A model generated the notes under the pieces. That model had not been told where the DNA came from, searched no databases, and was given only the letters and a program-made list of their open reading frames with translations. The translations under genes and the position numbers were made by a program. 64,000 nt of DNA from Chiridota heheva (Eukaryota > Echinodermata > Holothuroidea > Apodida > Chiridotidae), in NCBI GenBank assembly GCA_020152595.1, contig JAIGNY010003061.1, forward strand, positions 124,001-188,000, in the 5' to 3' direction. Positions 22,801-37,800 of this stretch are shown one piece after another. Each line of letters begins with the position of its first letter. Position 1 is the first letter of the stretch.

Positions 22801-25800
22801 CATATGGAGGCTGATTGGCTGGAGCTGCCAAAATGCAATTTAAAATCAGTGTCCATTGATGTTTGATATTACATTTAACAGATGAGAAGAAATTGACTTA
22901 TTTTGCTTGCTTTTGAATCCTGTTTCAATTTCTTGGGAGTTTGGTTGAGGCAAGAATAAGGTATTATGTAGAATGCCAGATACAATTTTCGATGCAGAAC
23001 GGAAAAGGTGTCAAGTTACACTTATTCCATCTACTGTGCAGGATATTTCATCAGCGTGTGCACTCATTATCTTCAAATTGATTTTGCCAGCCACTAATGT
23101 CAGAAAATATTTACAAGCTCCAAATTAGGAAGTGTTTGCTGTGACGTTTTGTAATGTGAGATTTGCACAAATGTTACCGGCTAAATGTTGAGCTCAGTTA
23201 TCAAGTTTGTGCATGTTTCTAACATGATTTACTCAAATTCAGTGGTGTAAAGGCAAAGATACTGTGCAGATCAAGATTTGAAAGGTTTTGTGGGAAGTCG
23301 AATAATGATGGGGAAAATAGCCTCTTCATGTATGGGGTCAAGAAGACTTAACGACTGAAATTAAAAACAGAAAGCAACTGTTTGCGTTAAAAAATAGTTC
23401 AAATAAGGTAGCACAACTTACTGTGTGGTTAACCAAAAATTATGAACGAAATTTCAATTCCAATTTGAATTGGTGTGTGAACAGATAATTGATGTCAGAC
23501 AATTGCAGAATTTCCATTAATGTATTCTTCTGGTCATATATTTCAGAATTGCTTCTTACTCATGCTTGATGGTTAAATATCACAATATCAGTTAACAATT
23601 TTACTTTTCTTTTTCACTTTTGCATATTTGTATCTAATCTGGACATGCTGTAGGACCTAGAAGATAATCATTTAAATTATTGGATACTTTGGTGTCAAAG
23701 GTCATATTAAAATATCATTTTCACTAAGTGCTTAATTCAGGAATGAAATTGAAGGGTAAATAATAAAAGGAAAAAAAAAAAAAGCAAAGAAAATTCTACA
23801 GACAATTATTTTATGACTTACAAATCTTCACAGCTTTTAAAACAATACTTATCGAGTCAAAACAATTGTTAAATAGTTGATCTTTGAACAGCAGTGTTTT
23901 GCAAACTAGAGGAGAATTAAAACAGTGTCCCAGCTTATACTGCATGATGATTAATATATTGTAAATATTTTTTCTGCACAGTTCTGGCAAGCTGTGGGCT
24001 CACACCATAATCTGCATGTTTGACTTTTGTCTAATTCTCCTGGTCATGAGACATTTTTCAATTCATCTGCCATACAGAGAGGAAAATGAAATGGTGAGTA
24101 ACCCTCTTCTTCATGACAACCTTCTTCATGACAACCTTCTTCATGACAACCTTCTTCATGACAACCTTCTTCATGACAACCTTCTTCATGACAACCTTCT
24201 TCATGACAACCTTCTTCATGACAACCTTCTTTATGACAACCTTCTTCGTGCCATATTTCCCTTGCAATGACAACAAATCACAACCCATGGACTCACAAAC
24301 TTTACTTAAAATATCATAGGCTGAGCATTTGCTTCTCTAGTTAAGCGACCAGTTTTGCAGCTATTTATATTTCATGCCTTCTATTTCCATATAGTATGCA
24401 AACTTGTCAAAAAATTAGCTCCCATTTCTTAATGTGAATCTGTATTTTAAAACTTCTGCCATCTTTAGAAAGAGAGGCTGAGCCTTAATTGCAGTTTCTT
24501 GAAACAGTTGTTAAAGCTCAGCATGCTCTCAACCATCGGTAAAGCAATAGTTATCCCTCCATCCGTTCGTCCATCCGCCCGTCCGTTTATCCACATCCAT
24601 CATCCATCCATTCAACCGCATGCATTGTTCAGCATAGGGGACAGGATGGGATGAAATATGGGACAGGGTGACATGGCATGTGGGACAGGGTGGCATGGTA
24701 TGTAGGACAGGGTGGGGGGACATGTGGGACAAGGTTGCATGACATGTGGGACTAGGTGGTAACATGACATGTAGGACTGGGTGGTATGACATGTTGAACA
24801 GGGTGGCATTGCATGTGGGACAGGGTAAGATGGAATGTGGGACAGGATGGCTTGGCATGGGTGACAGGATTACATGGAGGATTCGGGTTGGATGATGTTG
24901 GAACAGGGAGGGGTGGCATGTTGGACAGCGTGGCTTGGTATGTGCGATTACATGTGGTGGGATGTCATCTGTATTTTAGGTGCAATGGCATGTGGGAGAG
25001 GATGGAATGACCAGTGGGACGGTGGGATGGCATGTAGTACAGAAAGGAATGGCATGTGGTGGGATGTCATCGTGATGGCACGTTTCTCATGTAGTGAAAG
25101 ACATCTGGATTTTATGTATGATTTCCTGTAGGGTGGAAGGTAGGATGGGATGGCTTGGGAGCAGAGGGTGGGACAGCATGTGCGACGGGGAGTGGAAGGT
25201 GTGTTATTTGTGGTGAGGGGATTAGTGGCGATGACTGGTTATCATCACTGAAATGTTCATTGTGTAATTTTGAGAAAATGATGTAGAAAAATACTAAAAT
25301 ATCTTGGGAATTTTCTCTACGGAACATGGCCATAGCTAGTTGAAATTATGATGGGGCAAAATTGAAACAAAGTGAGCCATGTCTCTGGGGTATGAGAAAA
25401 ATGACATTTACGTCCCTTTGAGCTGAAGAATGAAAAAGAACATTTTCAAAGAAATTATTTTCAAAATTTCTGGGGTTCAAATTTTTCCTCTTCTCTCCTG
25501 CTAATTACAACCTGCTCCTGTATTTTATGAAAGGCTGGTATTCAGGAGTGAAATTAAAGGGTATATAACATAAAAAGAAGAAAAAATAATTCTACACACT
25601 ATAATTTCATGACTTGCAAATCTTTTTGGCACAAAATTCAAAGTTTTCTTACTGGAATGCATTCCAAGCGAAATCTTATCACATTTAACAAAGCTTTGAA
25701 TTTCTTGTATTTTAAATATCTTAAATGTGGTGGCTTAATTTGTGCATTTTTTTAACAAGGAGTTGAAATGTTCTGAATACAACATTGTTTGTGAAACGGA

Positions 25801-28800
25801 CTAAATCTCAGCTGTAGATGGTTTTGTACCAAATTTGTGGTAATGCAAAATGTACAGAAACCACAAACATGTGAAAAGAAGAACATGATTTTTGCTTATG
25901 TCTCATGAGAACTATCAAAGTTCAGAAGACAGAGTGGAATATCAATCTTCCATTCTGCTTCAGGGATACAATTTTTTTTTTATGAAACTGATGAATTTTC
26001 ATTCTTAAAATCTAACGTACTATGTTATATTGATTCAATATCGTGCTTTCTACCATAGGCAGTGAATCCCAAAAGAAACAAATTTGAAATATCTTCATGC
26101 AAGTGAAATTCCTCTTTGAAAATAAATCACATTATGAATGATTTATTTTGATAGAGTATAGATTGGAAGTATAGGATTTATAGGTAATTATATAAGATAT
26201 CCTTAAGAAATTTTTTTTTTTTTTTATGAGGATACACTTTTTGCAAGTTTGTAGAATAAACTTTTAGGATACACTTTTGCAAGTTTGTAGAATAAATTGT
26301 TTTTAGGATACACTATTTGCAAATTTGTAGAATAAAGTATTTTTAGGATACACTTTTACAAGTTTGTAGAATAAACTGTTTTTAGGATACACTATTTGCA
26401 AATTGGTAGAATAAACTGTTTTTAGGATACATACACTATTTGCAAATTTGTAGAATAAACTGTTTTTAGGATACTATTTGCAAATTTGTAAAATAAACTG
26501 TTTTTAGGATACACTTTTTGCAAGTTTGTATAATAAACTGTTTTTAGGATATACTTTTTGCAAGTTTGTAGAATAAACTGTTTTGAGGATACACTTTTTG
26601 CAAGTTAGTAGAATAAACTGTTTCTAGGATATACTTTTTGCAAGTTTGTAGAATAAACTGTTTAGGATACACTTTTTGCAAGTTTGTAGAATAAACTGTT
26701 TTTATGATAAATTTTGTGAAAGTTTGTAGAGTATACCTGCTTATATATTTTTTTCCTCTGAATTCTTTGTAGGTATCAAAAACACTGATGGTATCAGGGA
26801 TTCCACTCGAACGAACCGATGCAAACCTAATCAAACAACATTTTCAGTGCGTATCAAAACTCATTTCTCTCTATGTCAGCTTTGAATAATTTATAAGGAT
26901 TGCATGTACTGATAAGATTGAATTTCTTCTGTTTGAAAGTTCAGATAATAAATCTTCTGATGATTAAATGCATTGAAAATGCCACGGAATATCTCCACAA
27001 GATAATTGAAATTTGAAATTTCAAAATATTGTTCAAAAGGTTTGAATGTTTTATTGTCATGTCATGTTTTTGCTTTTATCTCTTTCCCCGTGAAATCTTA
27101 GACCTATTGAAAGCAAATCACTCAAAAAATATGACATTTCTTTGTGAAAAATGTTGTTTGATCGGAGATCAAAATCAACCAAATACAAGAATACCATATT
27201 GACTCATTTTGGCACATTTGACTCTCATGACTTGTTCTTTTCCTTAAAAATTTGTTCTAGTAAATTATGACCACAAACTTACTGTAGCAAATAATGAGAC
27301 CACTTATCTTACTAAGAATAACTGATCAATCAGGAGAACGAATACAATGGAGCCATTGATAAGGAAATTTGATTCTAATTACTTGTGGTTTTCAGAATAA
27401 AGAAAATAAAGAGGAAAAGTCTGACCCGACCTGCGTATTTATCAGGTCGGGTCTGACTGTTTAAAATTTTAAGGAGCACAACAACTAATGTTAACTGTCG
27501 CGGTGCTGTTAAAACTCATCAAACCAAACCAAACCATATTAACGCTTTCAAAAGATTTTAAATGTCATTGGGGAAAGATCTAAAAGCAAAAACATATTGA
27601 AAGACTTGAAGAAAATCATTTGGAAGATGTTATATTGGGTTGGCTTCATTTTAAAATGTATGGAACAATCAATTGTGAATTAATATATTGCCAGAGGGGG
27701 CAAATAGTATTTATTGAAAATAGGCTATATCGAGAGGTGAAGGAAGCTGGGAGAGGGGTAAAACTACCCCGGGTAAGATATCACCTTCCTGGGCATGCTT
27801 TCTTCTTGGTTGGAAGCTAAAATTTGTTGTTAATTATTGAGATAAAATTGAGGGTAAATTTTGGTAAATTTATTGGAAATTTTGTTACAATTTTTGGACA
27901 TTTTGGTAAAATTATTGAAAGTCTGTAATATTATTGAAATCTTTGTCAAATTATTGGAAATCTTTGTAAATGGTCAAATCTGGCAACATTTCTCAAAAAT
28001 TGAAGAAAATTTCCTGAACATTAAAAAAATGCCCAAATATTAAAGAAATTGAAGAAAATGGCCAGAAAACTTAAGGAAATTTAAGAAGATTTTCCAAAAA
28101 TGAAAGAAATTTGTGAGATATTTCATCTTATGTATCAATTTTTTACAGTTAATTTCCCAAATATATATGATAGAATATTGTATACTGGTATATCCTGCTA
28201 CTAACATTTTACTTACAGAATTTTGCCAGGTGGGGGAGTGGGGAAGTTGCCCCTCTGACCCCCCCACTTAATACGCCACTAGACTGAACAAAAATGAATT
28301 GAGGTATCAAGAGCATAAGAACCAGTGATGATAAGGATATGACTTAATATTACAACTTCATCCCTTTAGTAGGTGTCAAAATAGAAGCAAACTTCACTGT
28401 TGTTCTTCTTATCCAAGTTTCACTGCAATGGCAACAAAAAGGCCCCATAAAAATTGGATTTAAAATGACAAGTTTGCAGCCTTTTATATTTCATGCCTTC
28501 TAATTCTCACAAAGCATGAAAGTCTAGTGTCAAAATTGGAATTCCTTTTTCTAATGTATTTTCAGACTTATGCCACAGCATCTTCAGAAAGAGAGGCTGA
28601 GCGTTAAATACTATTTCTTGCTCCCAACCATCGTTAAAGCGATGGTTTTCAATAATAAGTATAACTCCACACATCCATAGACCATTAGATATTCTTTTGT
28701 GTTACGTGCTAGACGTCACGATGGTTTTGAGGTATTTGCGAGATATTATCATGAGTTTTAGCTGTTACTGCAGTTTGGACTTGGTTCTCCTTTTAGTGGC

Positions 28801-31800
28801 AAAAGCACACTAACTTACAAAATGTAAAAAAATAAAATATTTTTTTTTCAATTTCCTTAAGTTTCCAGGCAATTTTCTTAAATTTCTTTCATATTTAGGC
28901 ATTTTTTCAATGTTCGGGAAAATTTCTTTAATTTTCGGGAAATTTTCTTCATTTTCGGGAAATTTCCTTTATTTTCGGGAAATGTTGCCAGATTTTACCA
29001 TTTACAAAGATTTCCAATAATTTTTCAAAAATTTCTAATAATATTACATAGACTTTCATTAATTTTACCAAAATTTTCAATAATTGTATTAATTTAGTGG
29101 AATATAGGCATGATTTAAAGTGAAGAAGAGGCATTTATTCCCTAAGCCACTACAAATTGTATTTGATAGATTTCCCGAGAAAAGATGGGCATCTGTCAGT
29201 TAGAATTAGTTGAAGAGCATCGGGTTCTTGACTAGTGCTACTTATACTGAGTATCATTAGTGTTCATGTCTTGTTCAATTGGAAAGAACACAGCTGATGA
29301 TGATTGACAAGTTCTGAGAAGAATTTATCAGCAACTTCTAAGAATGAAGAAAGTTATAAACTAGATATTGCAATGATTTTGAGTTATTTGTTAGATATTA
29401 TCATGATTTCTGCTGTTACTGCAGTTGGACTTGGTTTTCCTTTTAGTGACAAAAGCTCACTAACTTTACATCAGTGGATTATAGGCAATGATTCTGAAGT
29501 GAAGAAGAGGCATTTATTCCTAAACCACTACAAATTGCATTTGACAAATTGCCCCAGAAAAGATGGGCATTTGTCAGTTACAATGAAGTTTAGCAGCATC
29601 ATGGTCTTGATTAATGCTACCTACGGACTTATAATGAGTATCGTGATACTGTTTATGTGTTGTTCAATTGGAAAAAACACAGATGATGATGATTGGCAAG
29701 TTCTGGAAGATTTTGTTTATAGCTTCTCTTAGAATGGAGAATAATCCATGACATGGAATGCCAACAGTCATCTTCTACATCAAGTTCACCTTGTTATCAA
29801 TCAGAAGATGAACTTGGTTCACAATTGAGGCATTGTTTAATGCTCTTAAAGATGAAAATGTTTATAGTATATAGACATGTAGCAATTTTATTTTCACCAG
29901 AAACAGCTTTAAATTCCTGTCTTTAAAATTTCAGGCTCTACATTACATGAGCAACACCTGTAGTTTTCGAGTATGGCTGATCAAAGTTTGAAGAGTTATT
30001 GATGTTTGGAAAAAATATGATGTATGGGAGAGAGGACAGCTCAAAATCTTTATTGCAACTCTTTAATTTTCTGTCCTAATTTTCAGTCGCTGAAAATTAT
30101 TATAAAATTTGCATAATTACCTCCGCTAACGAAGGTGGACGGAGGTTATGTTTTTGCCTCTGTTTGTTTGTTTGTCTGTCATCAAGATATCTCAAAACTG
30201 ATGATTGTATTTTGATTAAATTTGGTGTGTGGTCTTGTTACTGTTTAAGGAAGAAGTGTTTAAAATTAGGGTTATATTGGAACAGGGAAAGGGTGCAAAT
30301 AGAGGGTGGGGGCATGTTTTTGCCCTGTTTGTCTGTCGTCAAGATATCCCAAGAACTGATGATTGGATTTGGATGAAATTTGGTTTGTGATTTTGTTACT
30401 GTTTCAGAAAAAAGTGATTTTTAAATTTGGGACTAATTGGGACAAGGGAAGGACAGAAATTAAGGGGTGAGGATGTTTTAGGATGAGATCTGTCAAGTTG
30501 TTAAGACTTAAGTTGAAACTTTCCAATGAAATGTGCTGAACAATGACTTTGGGCTCTGAATGAAGATTCAACAATCAATTTTCTGGACTCAAAGAGACTT
30601 ACATCAAGTGTTCTCTGGAATCAAAGAAAATGAAAAATTGGTTTCTGCCATGAATGGAAAATAATGGAATGTGAATCCTGGCTGAATAGAGCTCAAACAA
30701 TGATGCTTCACTTAAATAAAACTGAAAACAATGTTAAAGCTGTAGAAGAAATCTAGTCAGATAATCTTTAAGTGTTCAGATTGTAAATGATCATTACAGA
30801 TCAAAACTTGGAGGTGAATCTTGGTGGGCTCAGGATTTCTGAGGTTGATTTGAATGGGTATGGGAATTAAATAAAATCTAAAATTATTCTAGACATTATT
30901 ATCATTAGGTTACTTATAAAGCGCAAATATTATCAAACATATTTAAATGCGCTGTACATAAAATAAAGGTAATATGAAAGGATTGAAACTAAATTATAAA
31001 TACATAAATAACCTTAAATACCTGTATACAATGACGATAATAAATTTAAATTAAAGGCTGTAAGATAAAGATGTAAAAAGAAAAGAAAATGATAAAACAA
31101 TGTTTAATAAATGTAAAATGAGCTAAAACCCTAAACTCCTAAAATTGTTTAACTGTGAAAATTAAAAGCTTACAAGAAAGCAAAAGTATACCCTTATGGA
31201 AATAAAAATGATTAAAAATATGCTTCAGGGAATAAATAGGTTTTAAGTATAGATTAGGCATGTTGGAATTGCAATGTGCTCTAGAGAGTGCTATTATTCT
31301 AGTTTATTAAAATATGGCCTGAAAATTCATAATGCTGTTAAATGGCAGATTTTTAATCAAATGTGATGAAACTTTTTTGCTTTTTTTATAGTTTAATAGC
31401 ATATTTTCTTCCGATTAAGCTGATGTTGTTGCTACCATAGATCTATAAGTGGTACAATGTCCATAGATCTGTAAGTGGTATAATGTCCATAGATCTATAA
31501 GTGGTACAATGTCCATAGATCTATAAGTGGTACGATATCCATAGATCTATAAGTGATACAATGTACATAGATCCATAAGTGGTACAATGTCCATAGATCT
31601 ATAAGTGGTGCAATGTCCATAGATCTATAAGTGGTACGATATCCATAGATCTGTAAGTGGTGCAATGCCCATAGATCTATAAGTGGTACGATATCCATAG
31701 ATCTATAAGTGGTGCAATGTCCATAGATCTATAAGTGGTGCAATGTCCATAGATTTATAAGTGGTACAATGTCCATAGATCTATAAGTGGTACAGTGTCC

Positions 31801-34800
31801 ATAGATCTGTAAGTGGTAATGTCCATAGATCTATAAGTGGTACAATGTCCATATATCTATAAGTGGTGCAATGTCCATAGATCTATAAGTGGTGCAATGT
31901 CCATAGATCTGTAAGTGGTACAATGTACATAGATCCATAAGTGGTACAATGTCCATAGATCTATAAGTGGTACAATGTCCATAGATCTATATCTATAAGT
32001 GGTACAATGTCCATAGATCTATAAGTGGTACAATGTCCATAGATCTATAAGTGGTACAATGTCCATAGATCTATAAGTGGTACGATATCCATAGATCTAT
32101 AAGTGGTACAATGTCCATAGATCTATAAGTGGTACAATGTCCATAGATCTGTAAGTGGTAATGTCCATAGATCTATAGATCTATAAGTCCATAGATCTAT
32201 AAGTGGTATAATGTCCATAGATCTATAAGTGGTACAATGTCATAGATCTATAAGTGGTATATGTCTATAGATATATACAATGTTTATAGATCTATAAGTG
32301 GTACAATGTCCATAGATCTATAATGTAAGATCTATAAATGGTACAATGTCCATAGATCTATAAGTGGATCTATAAGTGGCCATAGATCTATAGTACAATC
32401 ATAGATCTATAGGATCTATGGTACAATGTCTATAGATCTATAAGTGGTACAATGTCTATACATCTATAAGTGGTACAATGTCCATAGATCTATAAGTGGT
32501 ACAATGTCCATAGATCTATAAGTGGTACAATGTCCATAGATCTATAAGTGGTACAATGCCTTCATACATTGTCATCTTTTTATGGAATGAAAAGTGTAAG
32601 CAAGGTATTCACACAACCTTCTTGATCATATGAGTTGTATTTCTCTGGTTGAACTTGCCAACACTCTCCCCTAAGTGCTCTCAATATTGTGATTGAAGAT
32701 GTTCATTGCCTCTGCTTATGTACTATGCTTTCTTCCCAAATGGTGCTTCTTAATAGTCCAAAATTTATAAAAAAAAATCAATTTTGTTTTCCTTCTTTGC
32801 AGGGAGGCCTACCCAGATGTTGCTGTGTCTGATATTCAATTTGCATTTGACATTGCAAAGTTGAAGAAGCTAGATAGCCAAAGGTGAGTGAACGATAGCA
32901 AATTTGATTTCTACTAATTAAATGACCTTATACTGTATTTGATTAAGTGTGATGGGGGAAAGTTAATTGTTTATAATTTTACTGTTTTATCTTTCTAATG
33001 CCTCTGGTGGTTGAAAGTTAGTTTTCATTATTAAATGGTCATTTTAGGTTTTGAGGAACTCCAGAATCAATACATCAAGGCTAATATAGAGGCTACAGTA
33101 TCATTGGCTGCAAAAGTCTCTGTTGCAGGGGAACCACATATGGAAAATTGCGTATGTAGTAGAATTTACAGTAAGCAAAAATATTTCAAGGAAATTAGAG
33201 TGAATTGAAATACAAAGTTAAATATTTTATTTGACTGATTAATGCTTACGTAAAGATATAATTTGCCCTCACTAGTCTGATTGTAGTGTGTAGTGTAGTT
33301 GTCCTACAAGTTGGAGATAAATCTACAATGTATGAAATATGATAGTGAAACTTCCTACTGCTGCTTGTACTACCCTTTTGGATTGATTAAGAAATCTGTA
33401 ATAAATCTTGTCATCGTCATGCTGGTATTATCAGCTTTCCTGACATTTTCATCACAGAAATTTACCAACATCAAGTCCAGTTAAATTTGCTGGAATAAAA
33501 ATTCCAAGGATATGAGTCGATGAGTCTGCAAATTTGGTCATAAGGACCTGTTTCTATAGAGCACCAAACAAATTACAGAGAAGTTTCAAATACTTGAATT
33601 GAGATTTGGCATTTTGCAAAGATGGGTCAGATTGTGAATAAGCCATTTTTTAGATCTTATCCATATGTGAATTTTGTGATAGAAAATTCCAAATCCTAAT
33701 TGGTGTTTTTATTCCACTTTATTATATCACTCAACCAAATTATTTCTCGTGAGGTGTTGTAGTAATTTTTTGTACATCTAGAGGGAAAAAAAGTTTTGAG
33801 AGTTGCTGTGGCTCTGTGGTTAAGGAGTCATGCTCGTATTCGAGAAGTACCGAGTCTGATTCCCGTCGTGAGCGCTGCATTATGTCCTTGAGCAAGACAC
33901 TTTACTCTACTTGCTTCAGTCCACTCAGCTGTGAAAATGAGTGCCAGCACTGCAGGGGAGTTAATCTATGATGGACTGGCATCCCGTCCAGGGGGAGTAA
34001 TGTACTCTCATCCACTTGCGCCATGGAAACCGGGAAAAATCACTGGCTCAGTGAGCCTGATGGCTCAGATGGATTTAGCTTTTTAGAGGGAAAATCACCC
34101 TCACCTTTCAAATCTTTCAGTTTGTTGCAATATGGAGGTGCTTTTATCCCGTCCAGAGGGAGTAATGTACTCTCATCCACTTGCGCCATGAAAACCGGGA
34201 AAAATCACCGGCTCAGTGAGCCTAATGGCTCAGATGGATTTAGCTTTTTAGAGGGATAATCACCCTCACCTTTCAAATCTTTCAGTTTGTTGCAATATGG
34301 AGGTGCTCTTTATGCTAAAGCAACTTCCATCTGACTGACTGCAAATGCATGAATTCAGACTTCATTTGTTGTTTGTCTGTTCATGATCCTCTCTTACAGG
34401 AACTCAGCAAGACTCCTATGTGGAGCATAGACCCCAAGCTATAGCCTGCTTAGCAGATGCCAGTTCTTGTGCGACCGGGACGGAAGTGGATGAACACCAG
34501 GTTTTCACTCTACTCTTTTCGAGAAGTGTTTAGAGAACCAGGTAGGGTGTGACTGTCCTACCATCGGGACCGATGGCTTAAAGTCCCCTTCAAAGGACAG
34601 CAAGCACCATTCGACCATTGACACTTTTCTCAACAGCTGAATGAGGAGCAGGAGCTGCAAACGACATACTTCCGCTTTTTGATGAACGGTGTATCTGTCA
34701 GCATAACTGTGGAAAAACTGGTTGGACCTGTTCGAGGCTTGAAGCAGGTACCTCCAGCATCTCAGTCCTACGCTTTACCAACTGAGCTACCTGACTCCTC

Positions 34801-37800
34801 ACAACATGTAGATTCCCAGTCAATGTCAAACTTTCAATTTCAGCTTTTTAACTTAATATATGTCATAAATATTTAAAGGATTAGTTCAGGGGTCAAGCAA
34901 GTCTATCTTATATGAAAGAGGACTTTGAAAGAAGCAAAATAGTGAAAAAGTATTCAAAAATCTCATTCTGTTAAGGACATTTTTTTAAGTTTAAATTTTG
35001 GTATCATTTGTGTAGAAGCGACTGAAATCAGACTAGTTGTGATGTTATAGCCTCAAATTTGTCGAAGTCTGTATGTATTCTATCATAATTTGTCTTGCGA
35101 TTTTGTGGCTTAAAACTATGAGATATGTCAAAAAAGTAGTAAAACCGACTCTAGGATGGGTATGGGTATTTATAATATACCACCTGAAAAACGTTTGAGG
35201 AAAAATAATTTAAATAGTGAGAAATAAATTAAGACGCCAACTTTCCATGGTAGACACCAGTCATTTCTACACAGATACGACAGAGCTTTAAACTTGAATA
35301 TCTCCTTAAAAGAATAAGATTTTTGAACATTTTTTTCACCATTTTGCTACTTTTGAAGTCCTCTTTCGTATAAGATGGACATGCTTGACTCCTGAACTAA
35401 TCCTTTAAATGCAGTATCTGTAAAGAACATGCAGGAACATTTTGAAAGTGTTACAAAATATGTAATGATGTACCCACATTTTATTTTCATATAGGAGAGA
35501 TGCACTATTGAATAAACAGCATTGTGAAAAGATAGTAGCCAAAGGTGGTGCCCGTCCAACATTACGGGCGGGGAAATGCGGACAGGTCGGATGCTGTGAT
35601 ACATGTGGTGGGCCTAAGGTCAGCATATTTTACTTTTGTTTGAACTTGCATCTCTAGTTTTACTCACACAATCCTTTTCACTCCCAGTGGAGCATAAGGC
35701 GCCGACTAACTTGGGGGAGCCACCACAATTCATGTCAAGTCTTCCCCATGGCCCTCATTTCTCCCTCTATGTGGTCCTGTGCCAGGTTCCATGTTTCTTT
35801 AGTTCAAGTAGTTTTATTTCTTTATAAAGTTCACTTTAGAGAAAAGTTCAATTTGCTTCTTAATTGTTGCATGATATTGTTACATATATTGCCGTTTACA
35901 AACTTAATGTAAGCAAAACCAAACCATCAAGTTAAACATTGCATTAATTTGTTTTTGGAAGAGTCCACCATCAGATACCATTAAAAAATACTTAAAACTT
36001 GTTTTAAAAGATACTTACAGTTTTATCATGGAACAGCCTACCCCAGAATATCTTCCAACACCACCAAAACACTTCTGAAATGACTAAGCTGTAATAACTG
36101 CAATGATGAAAATCCTCCTCAACTGTCCATTTTTTGCCCCCTTAGTAAAGAATAACAAAAAAGTGCAATACAAAATATTAAATTTCAATGCATGATTTAT
36201 TTATTTTTTCCTTGTGCATATAATGTTAGTTTCTAATTTTGTTACTTTGACACATTTGACCTTGTTGTCAAGATGCTATTAAACCACCAAATCAAACCAA
36301 AATGAAATGGGTTACCTGAACAAAACGATAAACACCCTTCAAAACCAACTAGATCACTGAAATGCAAAAAAAATTATACCAAAAAGTCAGAAACCTGGCA
36401 TTCAAACAGGATTCCCTTTTTCAGTATGAAACCTTTTATATGAAATAAATTACAACTAAATAAAGTATATATAAAACAATTTTTTTTTTTTTAAATAAAT
36501 CAAGAAGGTAAAAACATGGAAGAGATTTAAAGAGTATATTTTCATGCTTAAAAAGCCTCTTAAACCAGAGATGTCAGAGTGAGAAATTATACAGACCTCT
36601 TGAACTAACAGTATTAACAATCCAAAGCTGAAAACCTAATTTGATATCCAAATTGGTTAAACATGCTTCAAACAATACTACTCCACAAGGAGCATGCAGT
36701 CATTAAAGACAAATAAGCCTAAGCACGATTGTACAAACGCTGACATTACAACCAAATCATGCTTACTTCGGTGGTAAACTAATTTCAATGTGCTGAAAGG
36801 TCATAAATGTGACCACTTCATTGGGTAGAATGGATGCATGTCATGCATCTCCTTTTCCAAAAAGCAGAGTGAGTGATTTCTTGCTTGAAAATGTATAATT
36901 ATGTTACAATGAAAGTACTGATCTCTTGGGGGTATTCCAAGTAATAGCTGAAGATTTCAAGTTGTGGGTAATGAATCCGCAGCCATTCTTTGAAATATCA
37001 GCCATCGCTCCAATTCACATATAGGAAGATGTTTTCGCAGCCAGTTGATTCTGGATTGAATATCCTTTAAAGGGACACTGCATCAGGATTTCATCTAGAA
37101 ATGGTGGAGCTTGCCGTGCATTCTAGTAAAAATGTTAATATCTTAACATAATACTAAACTTTCTGTACTCTTGTATTTTTGGTTGTGCATGTTCAAAACC
37201 GGCTGTTCAAAAAGTGGCTGTTCAAAAAGCGGCTGTTCAAAAAGCGGCTGTTAAAAAGCGGCTACATGGGTTGCCTGACGAAACCATTCTCTGAATACTT
37301 TTTGTTTTAAATTTTTCTGATAAATTAAAACTAAAATTGAACCCTTAAGTAATTAAGCCTTGAATTTAAAGTCCATCCACCAATTTTGTTTAAATTAACC
37401 CACAATAAATCAAGTTACACTTTAGTGACCTGGAGCTTTATTATATTTCTCCTAGTATCGTACATTTAACAGGATACCATGGTCTCCACAAGAAACATGA
37501 TATCAAAAGTAATTTCCTGCTTGATGGCGTATATCGCTGTTACTGTACTTATACAATGTAACATAAATTGGAACAAATTACTCATGAACTATACAGTGAA
37601 TTTGTTTTATTGGCAAGCTACCTTAAAGTAATGTGATTAAAGCAATTATACTCAGTTTTTGCCACGAGAGGTTACTTCAGTGGTCAATCATGACTACCTT
37701 GTATGACAGAGAGCACAAAGAGAACTAGAACAGTGCATAAATACTTCTATATTTTATTTCGTTCAGGAGAAACTGAATTTTAAAGTTGTAATAAATTTGT

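Noticed and set aside
24529-25010. Open frames on both strands
   Set aside because: Same cause as at 11.5 kb: the gggacagggt array.
31434-32560. CRISPR-like array
   Set aside because: Units of 26 bases follow each other without unique spacers. It is a minisatellite in a eukaryotic intron.
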